Shown one piece after another: positions 48,970 through 60,252 of a DNA stretch of 64,000 nt. The position numbers and the translations under genes were made by a program. Numbering within the stretch: position 1 is the first letter of the stretch; each line of letters opens with the position of its first letter. This stretch comes from Planoprotostelium fungivorum (Eukaryota > Evosea > Variosea > Cavosteliida > Cavosteliaceae), in NCBI GenBank assembly GCA_003024175.1, contig MDYQ01000040.1, forward strand, positions 93,067 to 157,066. The letters are read 5' to 3'. Under the pieces are notes generated by a model. That model was not told the origin of the DNA. It worked only from the letters and a program-made list of their open reading frames with translations, and did not search any database.

Positions 48970-49248
48970 GTTAGAAGAGGAACAGCGTGGATTAGGTTTG
49001 GATAATGATCTCTGTTCGATCTTTTCCGTCTGGTTCGGCCTGTCGACGCGAAGATGAAACGTCGACAATGGAACTTCTCCTTCGCGAGCTTTCAACATCT
49101 CATCGCTTTTCATCACCAACAGACTGAAAGGCTTCTAATGATGAATCGAATGTCTCCGTCGGCCAGCCCGAATTGCGGAGACATTGCAGCGAGCGCAGAT
49201 AATAAGAAAACACCCCAATTAGTCGTTTTAAACAGCCGTTTTACTATT

Positions 49249-50426
49249 TCACCAGTCTGGCGTTATCGGCATCTTCTTCTTCCATCTCAAGTATTTGTTG
49301 ATAGAGAGGGCGAGCTGATCGGCCATCAGCTGATGTCCGATCTGATTTGGATGACCATCACAACCCAAAGTGGTTGAATTGAGCATGGACTTGGGATAGA
49401 TGATGGCGTGGCGCGTGGAAGTGTTCGAGATCTGTGAGTTCGCTTGAGATGATGATGCTGCTGATTGGATAATGATGCACCTCTACAATGGCATCGCAAA
49501 GAGGGCCGCCAATCATAGGACCACAAGTATTGAAGATGTGGACCTGTCTCCTGGTGAGATGATGGGATGATGATGGTTCTTACTTTTGGACCGTAGACCG
49601 ATGAGAGGAAGTCCATGAATTTGATATATGCATCTTTGAATGCGGCCTTAGTCACCTGAAAAGAGTCAGATGATGATGGTGGAATGATCGAATGATGCGT
49701 CGATGACGTGCAACTGAGGTCATCACGCACCTTGTAGTTGTTGTCGTTCGTTCCAATATTCAAGACGACGCCTTGTGGAATCCAGCTCGATGGGTTCCAC
49801 CGTCTTGGAGATCCAGAGGCCGATTGGTTGAAATAGACGGGCAAGGTGGAGCCGCTACCATTCACCAGACCTAAGTTGCATGAGCCATCACCGTGGTCAT
49901 GTGATTAGACTTGTCACCGTGACCAGAGAGACACTCCCAGTGACTGTCTACACCGTATCGGCGGGAGATGATGGATCCGAAATTTTTGTACGAGTCCTCT
50001 GCCGTGTTGTTGGGTGCATTCGCTCCACAGATGCTGGGTCCATTGATGCCATATCCGCACATCATCGAGGCACCCAACCATTCCAATCTTCGAGATTGGG
50101 ATGCGTATGTGGAGAGGACAGCACTGTTCGAAACGTAAACGCCGGAGAAGGTAGAGATCTGTTGGTGAATCAGAATGTATGTTTAAGGTGTGACGGACCG
50201 GTCCCCAGGGCTCGTTGCGTTTGTGGATGATGATGACGTGCGATCTTTTAGACAATCCACTGGCTACCTTCAAAGGTGAGATCGAAATGAATGTCTGTCG
50301 ATATCCTACCCTGGTTCTTCCATTTGCATTCAGGAAGAATTGACCCTTGACCACACCGTCGATGACATAAGTGAAACCGGATTGGGATGTGAGAGACACA
50401 TCGACGAAATCGGTGTTCGATACGTT
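49249..50426 (-). CDS. SGNH/GDSL esterase (CE2-like), 5' end missing at an ambiguous base
   Basis: Secreted-type carbohydrate or lipid esterase fold. From the N at 50427 the minus strand reads NVSNTDFVDVSLTSQSGFTY (jelly-roll-like N-domain), IIIIHKRNEPWGP, spliced to ISTFSGVYVSNSAVLSTYAS, then the SGNH block I LEWLGASMMCGYGINGPSIC, block III VVLNIGTNDNNYK and block V CDGHPNQIGHQLMADQLALS with catalytic Asp and His. Block I has GAS where most relatives have GDS; the nucleophile Ser is kept. The exon containing LNVSNTDFV is cut at base 50427, so signal peptide and start are absent from this copy. A near-identical segment with the missing 5' part lies at 50623-51069. The stop is at 49249. Confidence 0.8.
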
Positions 50427-50427
50427 N
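50427..50427. other. Ambiguous base (N), probable assembly join
   Basis: The single N in the window lies exactly where the first copy of a duplicated segment stops matching the second. This suggests a gap or join rather than a random miscall. Confidence 0.7.
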
Positions 50428-50481
50428 ATACCTCACCATCTGGCGAATTCAATGAGCTTATGTTGAAAGAACAAAATGTAG

Positions 50482-50554
50482 CGCCCACCGGGGGGCTCGA
50501 ACCCCCGACCACACGGTTAAGAGCCGTGCGCTCTACCGACTGAGCTAGACGGGC
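50482..50554 (-). tRNA. tRNA-Lys (CTT)
   Basis: A cloverleaf on the minus strand: acceptor GCCCGTC pairing with GGTGGGC, D arm GCTC...GAGC, anticodon stem CACGG/CCGTG around loop CTCTTAA (anticodon CTT), T arm GGGGG-TTCGAGC-CCCCC, discriminator G. No intron. It lies between the two partial copies of the esterase gene. Confidence 0.93.
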
Positions 50555-50622
50555 TGAGATGGCGTGCTGAGGATACAATTACAGAAAAGGTAATTTATGA
50601 AGTGTTTTGTATGATGAAGATG

Positions 50623-51069
50623 TGACGGACCGGTCCCCAGGGCTCGTTGCGTTTGTGGATGATGATGATGTGCGATCCATCAGACAACCTACTGGCTACC
50701 TTCAAGAGGTGAGATCTAAATGAATGTCTGTCGATATCCTACCCTGGTTCTTCCATTTGCATTCAGGAAGAATGGACCCTTGGCCACACCGTCGATGACA
50801 TAGGTGAAACTGGATTGGGATGTGAGAGATACATCGACAAAATCGGTGTTTGATACGTTAAGACGGATCTGTTCATGTTCCGTCAGGGAGAAGAGATTTA
50901 TGACAGCGATAATCACCTGTATACCTGTGAAGTCGAACTTGATCTTTCCCCCCTCTGTGTATGTTCTGCCCAAAACATTGATGCTTTTATCGATTGTGGC
51001 ATTGATGAATACTTCTGCCCCAACGAAAGAACACAAGAAGAGAAGGAGGATGAAAGCGGATGCCCTCAT
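50623..51069 (-). pseudogene. Second SGNH esterase copy, 5' end only
   Basis: It starts at ATG 51069 with a clear signal peptide (MRASAFILLLFLCSFVGA), then EVFINATIDKSINVLGRTYT and KIKFDFTGIQ. A 48-nt intron (GTGATTATC...GAACAG) leads to IRLNVSNTDFVDVSLTSQSS, FTYVIDGVAKGPFFLNANGR and VGYRQTF, then IIIIHKRNEPWGP. At that point the next exon with the catalytic Ser should follow, but the sequence runs into tRNA-Lys and then the N. So the copy is either a truncated duplicate or a genuine gene broken by assembly. Its 5' end is exactly what the copy at 49249 lacks. It starts 62 bases from a divergent gene at 51131. Confidence 0.65.
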
Positions 51070-51130
51070 TGCTGTCGCTGTCTGTTTGTTTTCCGAGACA
51101 CTAATGCGAATTTGAGTAAAGTCCACGGCA

Positions 51131-51708
51131 ATGTCCGTCAAACAACGCAGCGAAAAGTCTCCCGAGCACCACAAGCCGCACAACCGGAGAGAATTCTGGG
51201 CATCTCGTGAGAAGAGAGGACAAGGCTGTGAGCATGGCTCGACTGTGAATGCTAGCGGTTCGGCCCCGGCTCAGTCACTCGCTGACATGTCGACCACGAC
51301 AGCTACGTCAAAAGATGTGATTTCAACATGACATGCGCTCAATTTTCAATTCCGCAGTAGACGACATCGGATAGCTCATCATGAACAGGACGAGATGGCA
51401 AGACTCATTCAGGACGGATATGGAGAAACCACTTCCGTTAGAATTCCAACAGTCCTTCAGTGACGTTGACCCCAAAGTGAGCTGAAGATGAACATGTGTG
51501 AGCTGACTCACGTTTTGCAGATCTGCTTTCTTCTATTGAAGAAGCTGAAGAGGAAGCAGAGAGGGAAACGAACGACGAAGGTTGGGTCATGTGGACTTGC
51601 ATCATATCTGTCATGTCCCTGTACAAATTCGAGGTTTCACTTTCCTCTGGAGATCGCCTCAGATTCCTGTATTGTACAGAGAGGGACCACGATGACTCCG
51701 AGCCTTAA
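51131..51708 (+). CDS. Unrecognised small protein
   Basis: Start MSVKQRSEKSPEHHKPHNRR, a basic, low-complexity N-terminus. A 58-nt intron (GTGATTTC...CGGATAG) joins TSKD to LIMNRTRWQDSFRTDMEKPL. A second intron (GTGACGTTG...TTTTGCAG) joins QQSF to NLLSSIEEAEEEAERETNDE. The end is VMSLYKFEVSLSSGDRLRFL and YCTERDHDDSEP. Splicing keeps one open frame of roughly 155-160 residues. I recognise no domain. The first 60 residues are probably disordered and the C-terminal half helical. The start lies 62 bases from the divergent esterase copy, so the two may share a promoter. Confidence 0.5.
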
Positions 51709-51846
51709 TCGAATATCCATCCAAAATCTGGTGTCTAATGCACATGTAAATATGAAGTGAGGCACGATGAGATGAACACGATCCATGTACCCTGTATTAT
51801 GCAAAGGTGTATAAATGCACGTTTCTCTGTCTGAATTCTCTCTTCT

Positions 51847-52625
51847 TCACATTCCATGTATCCACAATTGTAGCAGCCATTCTCTCGTGATGTCGCACTG
51901 CTCTCGATCGAACAACTTCTGTACCTCTTCTTCACTCTTGTTCCACTTCCTCTGCACAAGTACCTCCGTTGTGATGACATTTCTACGCTCGTTCTGGAGA
52001 GTTGATTCGACTGCCTTCCCCTGCATGTCAAGTTCGTTCTTTCCAGAAGCTGTCGAACGCATCGTGATGAAGATTATGTCATTCTCACCCTCGATGACCC
52101 ATCGTACCATGTCAGCTGATCCGTGAGAGATGACGGTGTCAGAAGAGGATTTATCAAACTCGTAACCCTTCTCAACTGCCCGCTTTAAAACTTCGAGTCG
52201 ATCCATGATGACCTGATGGTCCAATTTTAGCCAAGCGTTTCACTTTTAAATTCACCTGCCGAAGATCGTGATTCAACGTGAACGATCTTACTGGAGGGTG
52301 AGGCAGATTCACTTTCCTTTCGAAACAAAATGTCATCACCTGATCGTGTAAGTTTGATTCTCGTGGTTCACCTCCATGCAGCCGACGTATAGAACCTTCT
52401 CGTACATTCCAGAGAGTGTGTAGTTCATGATGGTGATGAAATTACTAGTGGGGAAGGTCATCAATCCCTTCAAATTGAGTGCCCACTCGAACGTATCTGG
52501 AGAGAAGATGAAATGGCCGAGGTAATACATCGTGTCTTCGAAATGGTGGCGGATGTTGTTTTCTTCCTGATGGTGCGTCAGCCGTCTTCTCATCTGTGGC
52601 TCACCAGCCACTTAATGACGTCCAT
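51847..52625 (-). CDS. Unrecognised protein
   Basis: Start MDVIKWL, joined by a 39-nt intron (GTGAGCC...CATCAG) to EENNIRHHFEDTMYYLGHFI, then FSPDTFEWALNLKGLMTFPT, SNFITIMNYTLSGMYEKVLY and VGCMEVNHENQTYTI. One or two further introns lie near 52240-52345. The last exon encodes VIMDRLEVLKRAVEKGYEFD, DMVRWVIEGENDIIFITMRS and ending FDREQCDITREWLLQLWIHG. Alternating hydrophobic strands and a long C-terminal helix suggest a folded alpha/beta domain of about 220 residues, possibly START-like, but I cannot support a family. It is tail-to-tail with the small gene at 51131. Confidence 0.5.
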
Positions 52626-52787
52626 GTTGCATTATTAGATTATCGGTGTAGATTATGTGGATTGTGATCACATCGAGAATTACCCTTCATGGGACACTTC
52701 GCTGGACAGTTCCATCGCTTCGCAACGCGAGGAGGACAAATATCGACATCAATAACCACATGGGTTTATTTATTCATCACGGACACA

Positions 52788-54434
52788 TCACACCATCTTC
52801 TGAAAGTTGACGAGGCAGGCGGCAAAGTCATCCGGATCCGAACTCTTCAGCCCACACAGTCTCTTCCATCCGTTCGTGACCGCCGAGCCCGGCTGTCTCG
52901 CCGCCAGCTGTCCAAAGAGGACGGCATCATGCGATGCAGAATCCAAGACGTTCTTCAAGACGTTGCCGTCGATGTGGTCGATACCGTAAGCCTCCGCGAA
53001 CGAGTACTCCTTCTTCCACACTCCTTGTCCCTCCACGTTCGATTCGTACAAGTTTAGAATGTGGTCCTCGTAGTCTTGCACCTGCATCATGATGAGACGA
53101 TGAGATGTCTAACGACCCACTTGGAAGGTGTTCGTGTCGTAAGTGAAGACGCGGAACATGGGGTTGGTGCCGTAGACGGGTGTGATGCCGCCCACGGTCA
53201 GTGCGGGGACGTAAGCTGCGTTTGGGACGGTTAAGAGGCGAGGCTGGTCGTTGTGTGTGTGACCGAACAGAGCCACCTCTACGAGGCCGTCAAACTACAA
53301 CGGTCAATTTCGTCGTTTCATTCCGCGTCTCACTTTGGACAAGATGCTGAAGAACGTTTTTAGATATTGAGTCTTCCACAGATTGACGGGACCAAAATCA
53401 TCGATACCGGGGGGGATGTGTCCAGTGAGGTAGACTCTATCGATACGTGTCAGCCTGGACGTGTCGTTTTATCTCTCACGTCTCGTTGGCCGCCTGAGCG
53501 TTCGTCAGCTCTTGGGTGAACCATTGGAATTGCCCGCACGGGTCATCACCGGTGATGTTGGCATCTTTCTCACTGTACATGAGGGTGTTGAGGCTGTGAA
53601 GATTGTCAGCTGCCGGGCTGAGGGTGATGACGTCATCACCTGATGAACCTTAAGCCTTGTACAGGGGAGATGGAGAAACTTCCCATGCGTAAGAAGGTCT
53701 CGGTGGCGTTGGGGCCGATCCACGAGCTCCACAGAGAAGAGAGGTACTGATGGAGTCAGCGACGTGATGGTAGGTGTGATGATTCACCTTGGTTCTAGCA
53801 TCGGGGTCGGCGTTGCACATGTAGCCGTAATTCTTCAACTGTAGAAAGAGTGAGACTGATGGATGAGATCGAGAGAGGATGAGAATGAAGAGGATGACGC
53901 ACCAGATCGTTGTTACCGACGGATGGGATGACTATGGTGTCGGGGAACTGATCGCGAATGGCAGTCAAGACTGTCTGTATGGCGGAGATCTGGAAGAGTA
54001 AGAAGGTGAAGATGAAGAAGGGATTCACCTGGTCGTTCTCTTGGAGGTTGTGAGCGATGAAGTCTCCCGAGCTGGCATAGGTCAGCTTGTAAATGATATA
54101 GACGATACAACTTACGCAACAATGAAGTCAGGATTGGGTAAAACAGAGGAGGATTCATTTAGCCTTGCAACAGATTAGAAGTCGATCAGGATTGTAACAG
54201 ATCGGATGCTTGTGATGCTCACATTGATTGGACCAAAGGCCAGGGGGAATCACAACCGTATCTTCCAAACTGTCCTCCCTCGTTGTTAGGAGGGTTTAAT
54301 GGCTTCCTGCATCTCAGATCACCACTCGATGTTTGGATAAAGATGTTGTCGAGATGGATATCAGAGAAGTGGAGGAAGTATCCACTGTCCGCTGATACAG
54401 CCAGTGCTGACAGAAGGAAGAAGAAGATTCTCAT
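52788..54434 (-). CDS. Acid sphingomyelinase-like phosphodiesterase
   Basis: Secreted or lysosomal calcineurin-like metallophosphoesterase of the SMPDL3 type. The signal peptide is MRIFFFLLSALAVSADS. Metal-binding motifs follow in order: YFLHFSDIHLD (Asp, His), FVAITGDFIAH (Asp), VIPSVGNNDLV (Asn, Asp), VYLTGHIPPG (His) and VALFGHTHNDQ (His, His). Other matches are RRYGCDSPWPL-like FGRYGCDSPWPLVQS near the N-terminus and NPMFRVFTYD near the end, where a substrate-facing loop is expected. The C-terminal domain includes WKKEYSFAEAYGI, which follows the SMPDL pattern. Members of this group hydrolyse nucleotide or lipid phosphodiesters rather than sphingomyelin in several cases, so substrate is open. 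AATAAA lies at 52765-52774 just after the stop. Introns 45-60 nt. Confidence 0.87.
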
Positions 54435-54543
54435 GTTGAGGTGTCTAGAAAAGTGAGCGGCACCTGCCGTTTTGAATCTGCCACCCGCTTTTCTTTTTGC
54501 AGATGAGATGATTAGCCGGTAACATGGACAAGATGTGTTCTCT

Positions 54544-56386
54544 TTATATCCTCAATTGTTGCATGTTCTCGTCCAAGCCAACGACAAAGTTGTGATTCAA
54601 CACTTGGTCGTGCTTTCCATCTTTGATGAGAACGACTAATCGGTAGTGGCCGGGGGGCAATGGACCGATGTCTTCTCTCATTCCGTCGGTGTCGATGTCC
54701 TCATGATCTCCTCCAAAGAGTTGATAGACGGTACCGTTGGGCATATAGAGGTTCGATTTGGCTTTGACGCTGCGTCCCACCAGATTCGTCAATTTGAGGT
54801 TGTCATCTTCTTCGATCTGTCCATCATCATCGGCATGGTGTCGGTGTGACATCTGCGTGCTTCACCTTGATGTGGAGGGGCTGGGAAGGCATCTTCTTCG
54901 TTTCCACCTCCTGCGGTGGCTGTTGACTTCTAAAACGTTCGCGGTGGTTTCCTCTGTCAAATTTTCTGAAGGAAGAGGTACCGATTTGGTTGTCCGTGTC
55001 GCTCGCAGCTCTGAAGGAGGACGGGCCGGGGGTGGGGGCATCGAAATCTGAATCCCCTTCTTCTTCCACTGTGGTAGTTCAGTCGTGACGATTATGGTGA
55101 TCGTGATGGTGATCGTGATGATGATCGTGATGATGATGGACATCGATTGACGTTGGTCGCGACGATGAAGAAGAAAATCGAAAGAAAAATCGATGAAACT
55201 CACCCTCGATCTCTCCACCGCCAGGTGAGAATATCTTTGTCTTCTTGAATGGATTGACGGGGGGCACGCTATCTACAACGAGCAGATCCCCTCCGTTGAG
55301 CGCGGCGGCCGTAAATTCCGCGGAAAAGTTGAGACCCCTCGGATCTCTGATGCCAGACAGAAAATCATCGAAAAATTGTTCATCTTGATGATCTGATCAC
55401 GATCATCAACTTGGATGATGATGTGATGAAGAAACTCACTGTGGCTGTCAGTGGAGGGAGATGAATGAGGTTGTTCGCTATAAGACACAGGAGAGGATAT
55501 TAATGGGGCGTTGTGCCTTTCCGTTACCTAACGCCAACTGTTCAGGTCGCATTCTTACAACCCCCCGCCGAAATCAAATTTTGAATTCTTCCACACCTGC
55601 AGCCAATCCGTCTGCTGCTGTGCCTGAGCTCTCCAGTAATTAATCTCCTCTTCTAATAGTTTGACTTTCTCTTGTGAGTCGTTCAATTTTCTTCGAGTCA
55701 GGTTGAGTTCGTTGTTCATCTGCACGATGGTATATTTGAGGCTGGCAATTTCTTCTGATGGCAACAACGGTTCGGCCGGTCTGATTCACATCAGATGGAG
55801 ACGGAATGAGATGAAGGACTTACGGATGTTGAGGTAGAGGAGGAGGCAGATCGACTTCCCATGAGTGGCCGATCTGATAATCCTTCACGGGTTCGAGTGT
55901 CGCCTGTCTCTTGATCTTGTCTCTGAACCATCTCTCTGTGAAGGGCTTTAAGATGGGAGTCTTTGCAATGACCTTTCCGTCTGGACCCTCCGTGCTGATT
56001 GTTACGAAGAAAGTGCAACTCTGCGAAACATGAGCAACAGGGTTAAGATGGAAGATATAATGTCTGATATGGAGATTGGACGGTACCTTTGTGTCTGTGG
56101 GATGGAAATCGAAATCGAACGAAAAGTGATGGGGAATGGGTTCGCAGGGAGTGAATTTGTCCGAGCCAGTGCTCTGATGGACGGTGATAATGTAGCGACC
56201 TCTTGGATCCTCAGTTCCCCACACTTGACGGTGAGAGCACTTGATGAACAAGTGTCTTCCACCGACAAATGAGATCTCATTATCGGATTCGTGGTAGGCG
56301 GACCACATCTGCGTCCTCGGTCCACAGCTCTCGCCCGAGATCGTGAAAAATACAGCGGCACCGAATCCAGATTGGAAGCTGTCCAT
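54544..56386 (-). CDS. Unrecognised multi-domain protein with coiled coil
   Basis: Start MDSFQSGFGAAVFFTISGES, then a beta-rich domain (RTQMWSAYHESDNEISFVGG, RHLFIKCSHRQVWGTEDPRG, HHFSFDFDFHPTDTK, CTFFVTISTEGPDGKVIA, KPFTERWFRDKIKRQ). A heptad coiled coil follows (LPSEEIASLKYTIVQMNNEL, EKVKLLEEEINYWRAQ). After a Ser/Pro linker comes FFDDFLSGIRDPRGLNFSAE and NPFKKTKIFSPGGGEIE. An acidic stretch leads to KLTNLVGRSVKAKSNLYMPN, GTVYQLFGGDHEDIDTDGMR and LPPGHYRLVVLIKDGKHDQV, ending ENMQQLRI. No family is recognised. The parts look folded rather than random and the frames join cleanly across five short introns, so the gene is likely real. An intron near 55082-55140 is almost pure GTGATCGTGATGATG. 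Confidence 0.6.
55082..55140 (-). repeat. GTGATCGTGATGATG intron repeat
   Basis: Imperfect 6- and 9-bp repeats of GTGATC/GATGAT inside an intron of the unrecognised coiled-coil gene. Confidence 0.65.
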
Positions 56387-56707
56387 CTCGAGTCAGCGTC
56401 TACGTTAACAAAGATGAACTATCACTCTGTCAGGGATCTCTTGCCAAGGGTGGCGGTTGACGTCGTCAGGTCCATTGGTACGTTAAATGTTGTTGTGCTG
56501 GGTGAGTATGAAGTCAGGCGGGGTAGTGACATGCTTTCGCTTTCTTTCGCTCCACTCCAATTTTCTGCTTTGAGATTCCGGAAGTCACGTTGTAGATGAT
56601 TCAAATAATAATAAAAAAAACACCAGCCACTTCAACAATGCGGGTCTTGTATTTTGGTGGAGAACAGATTGCACTGCTCATCTGCAGATATCTTTATCGA
56701 TTTTTTC

Positions 56708-59341
56708 TTAGCAGAGAGAAAGGAGGATTGTGACCACCACAGCGAGGACAGATGCCTTGACCGTAGAGCAGTCACTCGAGTTGCTGATAGTGGGCTTGTC
56801 TGTGACGGACACAGAGGCAGATGTGGTGGTGGCGTCTGTGTTGGATGAGTTTGTGACATTCTCTTCACTCTCTGACGAAGACACGACAGAGGAAGTGGAT
56901 GAACAAGAGGTGGTAGAGGTGGTAGGCCTGGTAGATTGTACGGAAGTGGAGCTGGTGGAGCTGACAGCGGAGGTTGAGGATGACTCCTCAACGCGGGTGG
57001 ACTCTTCATAGCTAGTGGAGCTGGTATCAAATGTATCAGAGCTGGTAGAAGAATCGAAGGTGGAGCTGGTAGAGCTGATGGAGCTGGTGGACTCTTCCAA
57101 GCTGGAAGAGCTCGTAGAGCTGCTCGAAGAGGTGGAAGATGTGCTGGACGTAGAACCGCTAGAAGATGTACTGGATGTGGTATCGTAGCATACGTTCACT
57201 CCATCAACTGATATTTCGTCACGTCAAAGTCTTTGCACGATGACTCACTGGTGCCCAGATTTGTTGTCATCTGCCCTGCTCCTATCACGATCACGATCAA
57301 CTGAGTCAGGGGAGAAGTGTTGGTCTGCAGGCTATTGATCCTAGGATAAAAGGGGCCGGACACTGTTCTCCTTCCCAGCGACGGCGGAATCACAACAGGA
57401 AGGAGAACAGATGCCGATTCAGTGACGTTGACTGATAAGATGCCAACAGGGACCATCAAGGGAGGATACTGAAGGATGAGGAGACCGTTGACATCATAGG
57501 TCCGTCCGTACACTCCTTGTACGCGGATGGGAACTGTCATTCTGTCAATGAATGGATCGTAAACGATGTCACTCACTGAGAGTAAAATTGACTGTCATTG
57601 GTTGTAGGTCTTTCAGCTTTACGTACAAGATGTCATTGGAGCAAGTGACAGTGAACAAGCTAGTGTTGACGTCTTCGTAGAAGAAAGTCATGGAGCTACT
57701 AGATAACAGAGTGACAGAGTTGGACGAGTCGCTGGGAATACCATCACTTCTGATGCAATATCCTTCAGGTGGCCGGATGACAAAAGTACTGTGGACCTTC
57801 GGGACATTGATGATGTTGCTGTCGTTCACCGTGTAGCACACTGACATTGCATCAGATGAAGTGCAGAAGGTGCAGTGACTCACAATCAAAGATGCCAAAA
57901 TTGATGGGACCAAAATAGTTGAAAGTCGTTTCCGCAGAGCTATCATCATCAGATCAACACACTTGCACATCCTCTCACCAACTCTGAACTCCAAGCTGCC
58001 GCAGTAGATTATTCGTATATGGATCAGAGATGATGTCAGCCGTCACATTGATCAGGTAGAAACCTGTGGGAAGATTCGTTTGTGGCGTTTCAGAATTATA
58101 GCTGGTCGATTGGTCTGTGAGATGTGAGACGATTGTGTGTGACATCGATATCTCACAAGGTCCATTGACTAGGATGGACAGATCGATGCGGCCATTGGCG
58201 CCACAGTTGAATGCGGCATCGAACGTTCCGGGTTGTGAAGAGAATGTTATTCCGTTGATGAAACCTCCCTTGGAAAAGACGTCGGTGTTGACCAGCTTGA
58301 TGAGAGCGTAGTTGGAGGTAGAATTGCCGTACGTCTGACAAGTGGCAGTGTAATCACCCGACTCAGACGCGTTCAGCGTGGCAGGCGTCTGAGGGGATAT
58401 GACCGTTGCATTGTACGCACTAATGAAGTATGCAATTTTTTTGCAGGACCGAGCGGGTAGAAGCTGAAGCTTCATAAACACGTAACACGTCGGTGTGGTC
58501 CACTCACGTTGAGGTTGCTCGATGGAGATTGATCCACGAGAACGACGGCATCTTGTGAAGAACAGATGACAGGAGAGGTGGGATACGTCACGCCTTCGTA
58601 TATGAAAGAGTCACCATACACGTCAGCCAGTTTCACAGAAAACGTCTGCGGATAGGTGGAGGCGTACAGCGGGTAGACTGATGAGAATGTCAGAGACTCT
58701 ATGAGTTCAAGTGTTTACCTGAACCCGTGGTGATCAAGGTGGTGTCGGCATCCGCTCCGATCTCATCACTGAAGCCCACTCGAATGGAGCCGAAGTAGCC
58801 CAGAGGAGTGAGGGAATAGATGTAGGGAACGTCAGAGGAGAACTGGTAGTTGGTCTCGTTCAAAGAGGTGTAGTTCTGTCCAAGAGTGATCTGAACGACA
58901 TCTACTTTCGTCAAAGATGGTGAGGTGTGGATGATGATGATGACGGATTGGATGATGTGGGAGCGTTGCGATTGACCCTGGATGTGTTCACCTGACTGAA
59001 TCACAGTGAGGGTGGCATTATTAGGGAAGAAGAGAGTCTCAGCACCGTAAGTGCTCACAACGACCTGATATGTGGTACAAGCGATTGTCAATGAAGTGGC
59101 GCGTAGTCCGTCGCAGAAGCCTACGTCGAGAGTTGAGACGCCATAATTTTCAGCCAAGTTGTAGTCAAACAGGGCAGGTGGGTTCGCCCTATAGAGAGGA
59201 GAGAAGTAGCCGGTGGGCGGAAGCACAGTGAATGTCGTCTCATAAACCTGACAAAGATGAGAGACGACGAAGGAGAAGGATGCTCACAATGGCCTGAGAG
59301 AGAGCGACACAGAGGAGGAAGAGAGGAAGAGCGCGTCTCAT
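56708..59341 (-). CDS. GPI-anchored Ser/Thr-rich surface glycoprotein
   Basis: Start MRRALPLFLLCVALSQA is a signal peptide. The ectodomain is built of repeated beta-rich segments with scattered Cys pairs: VLPPTGYFSPLYRANPPALF, TSLTIACTTYQVVVSTYGAE, YSLTPLGYFGSIRVGFSDEI, QTPATLNASESGDYTATCQT, GTFDAAFNCGANGRIDLSIL, KVHSTFVIRPPEGYCIRSDG and MTVPIRVQGVYGRTYDVNGL. About 150 residues of almost pure Ser/Thr follow (TSSTSSTSSSSSTSSSSLEE and on), a mucin-like stalk likely O-glycosylated. The end (NSSDCSTVKASVLAVVVTIL LSLC) is a typical GPI-attachment signal: small residues, short spacer, hydrophobic tail. Many N-x-S/T sites occur. It is probably a cell-surface coat or adhesion protein; no ligand can be inferred. 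Introns 40-60 nt. Confidence 0.78.
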
Positions 59342-60252
59342 CTTTTGATACCGGAAGAGAATGAACGAGAGGTGTGCCAACGTGACACCCGATTAAGGTG
59401 CAATTCACGGTCACAGACAGGAGTCATGAGACGAAGAACGATCACGAGAGAGCAGATCCAAGTTGTAGGGAAACTTCCACCATGGAGACAGCCAGACACG
59501 AGTGGAGCTAAGAACGGAATTCCGACTTGGCATCTACGCAATTTTCATAAGGCACTGCCAAAGGAGACATTCACGCTTCCAAATATGGTGTATTCCACCA
59601 CACTACTCTGCTTCGATCTGCCCACCGGTGTGGATGGCAGGGTTTTCTCAGGGAAAGGAATGTTTTCAACGTACTGACGGTGGGAGGATAATGACAGACG
59701 ATGGCCACGTTACGCCCCTGACGCTGAAGTTCATCCTCTTTTGAAGTCGTCCACTTCAATCAAGCATCAAATGAGATCGTAAGTGGTGAAGATCGATTTT
59801 CGTCGTCGAGCGAATGTTATAATTATTATAATAATATTTGTTGGACGTGACGATACACTGGACCAGACACGATGCGTCTTAGTTTTTCAGGTGAATTTCA
59901 GATGATGTTATCTGTGAAGATCCCGCCACAGATCTGAGAGGATTCTTCACTGAGAATAAGAAGGACTTTTGTCTCCTTCTCATCTATACCATTTAACATC
60001 TGACGAGCCTGCACCGCCCATTGAGTCTGCCGAGCGAGCTCAACAAATCTTCAACACATGATTCGACACATCTGACCTTCAGAAGGATGGCTCTAATTGA
60101 CGAATGGGTCATACCGCTCGACCAACAATTCTCGAGCAACCTTCCACAGACGCAGTGACCGCAACGATCAAGATAGACATGCAGGATGATGCATTTCAGA
60201 AGAAAAAGAAGCAGATGATGGATCACAATTCTATACATGAACGCGCACTTCT
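59342..60252. other. Intergenic region, possibly with a small unresolved gene
   Basis: About 0.9 kb. The left part holds the promoter of the GPI protein gene. An AT-rich element (TTATAATTATTATAATAATA) lies near 59818. Plus-strand fragments TTDLRGFFTENKKDFCLLLI (near 59920), SDEPAPPIESAERAQQIFNT (near 60000) and STDAVTATIKIDMQDDAFQK (near 60130) look more protein-like than chance but could not be joined into one frame. I do not call a gene. Confidence 0.4.

Larger units (their letters stand above)
50198..50853. repeat. Direct duplication of about 230 bp flanking tRNA-Lys
   Basis: Segment 50198-50426 matches 50623-50853 with roughly 5-10% substitutions by eye and the same orientation. It covers two exons and the intron between them of the SGNH esterase gene. 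The left copy ends at the N; the right copy ends a few bases into the following intron. About 195 bases with tRNA-Lys lie between. Confidence 0.85.
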
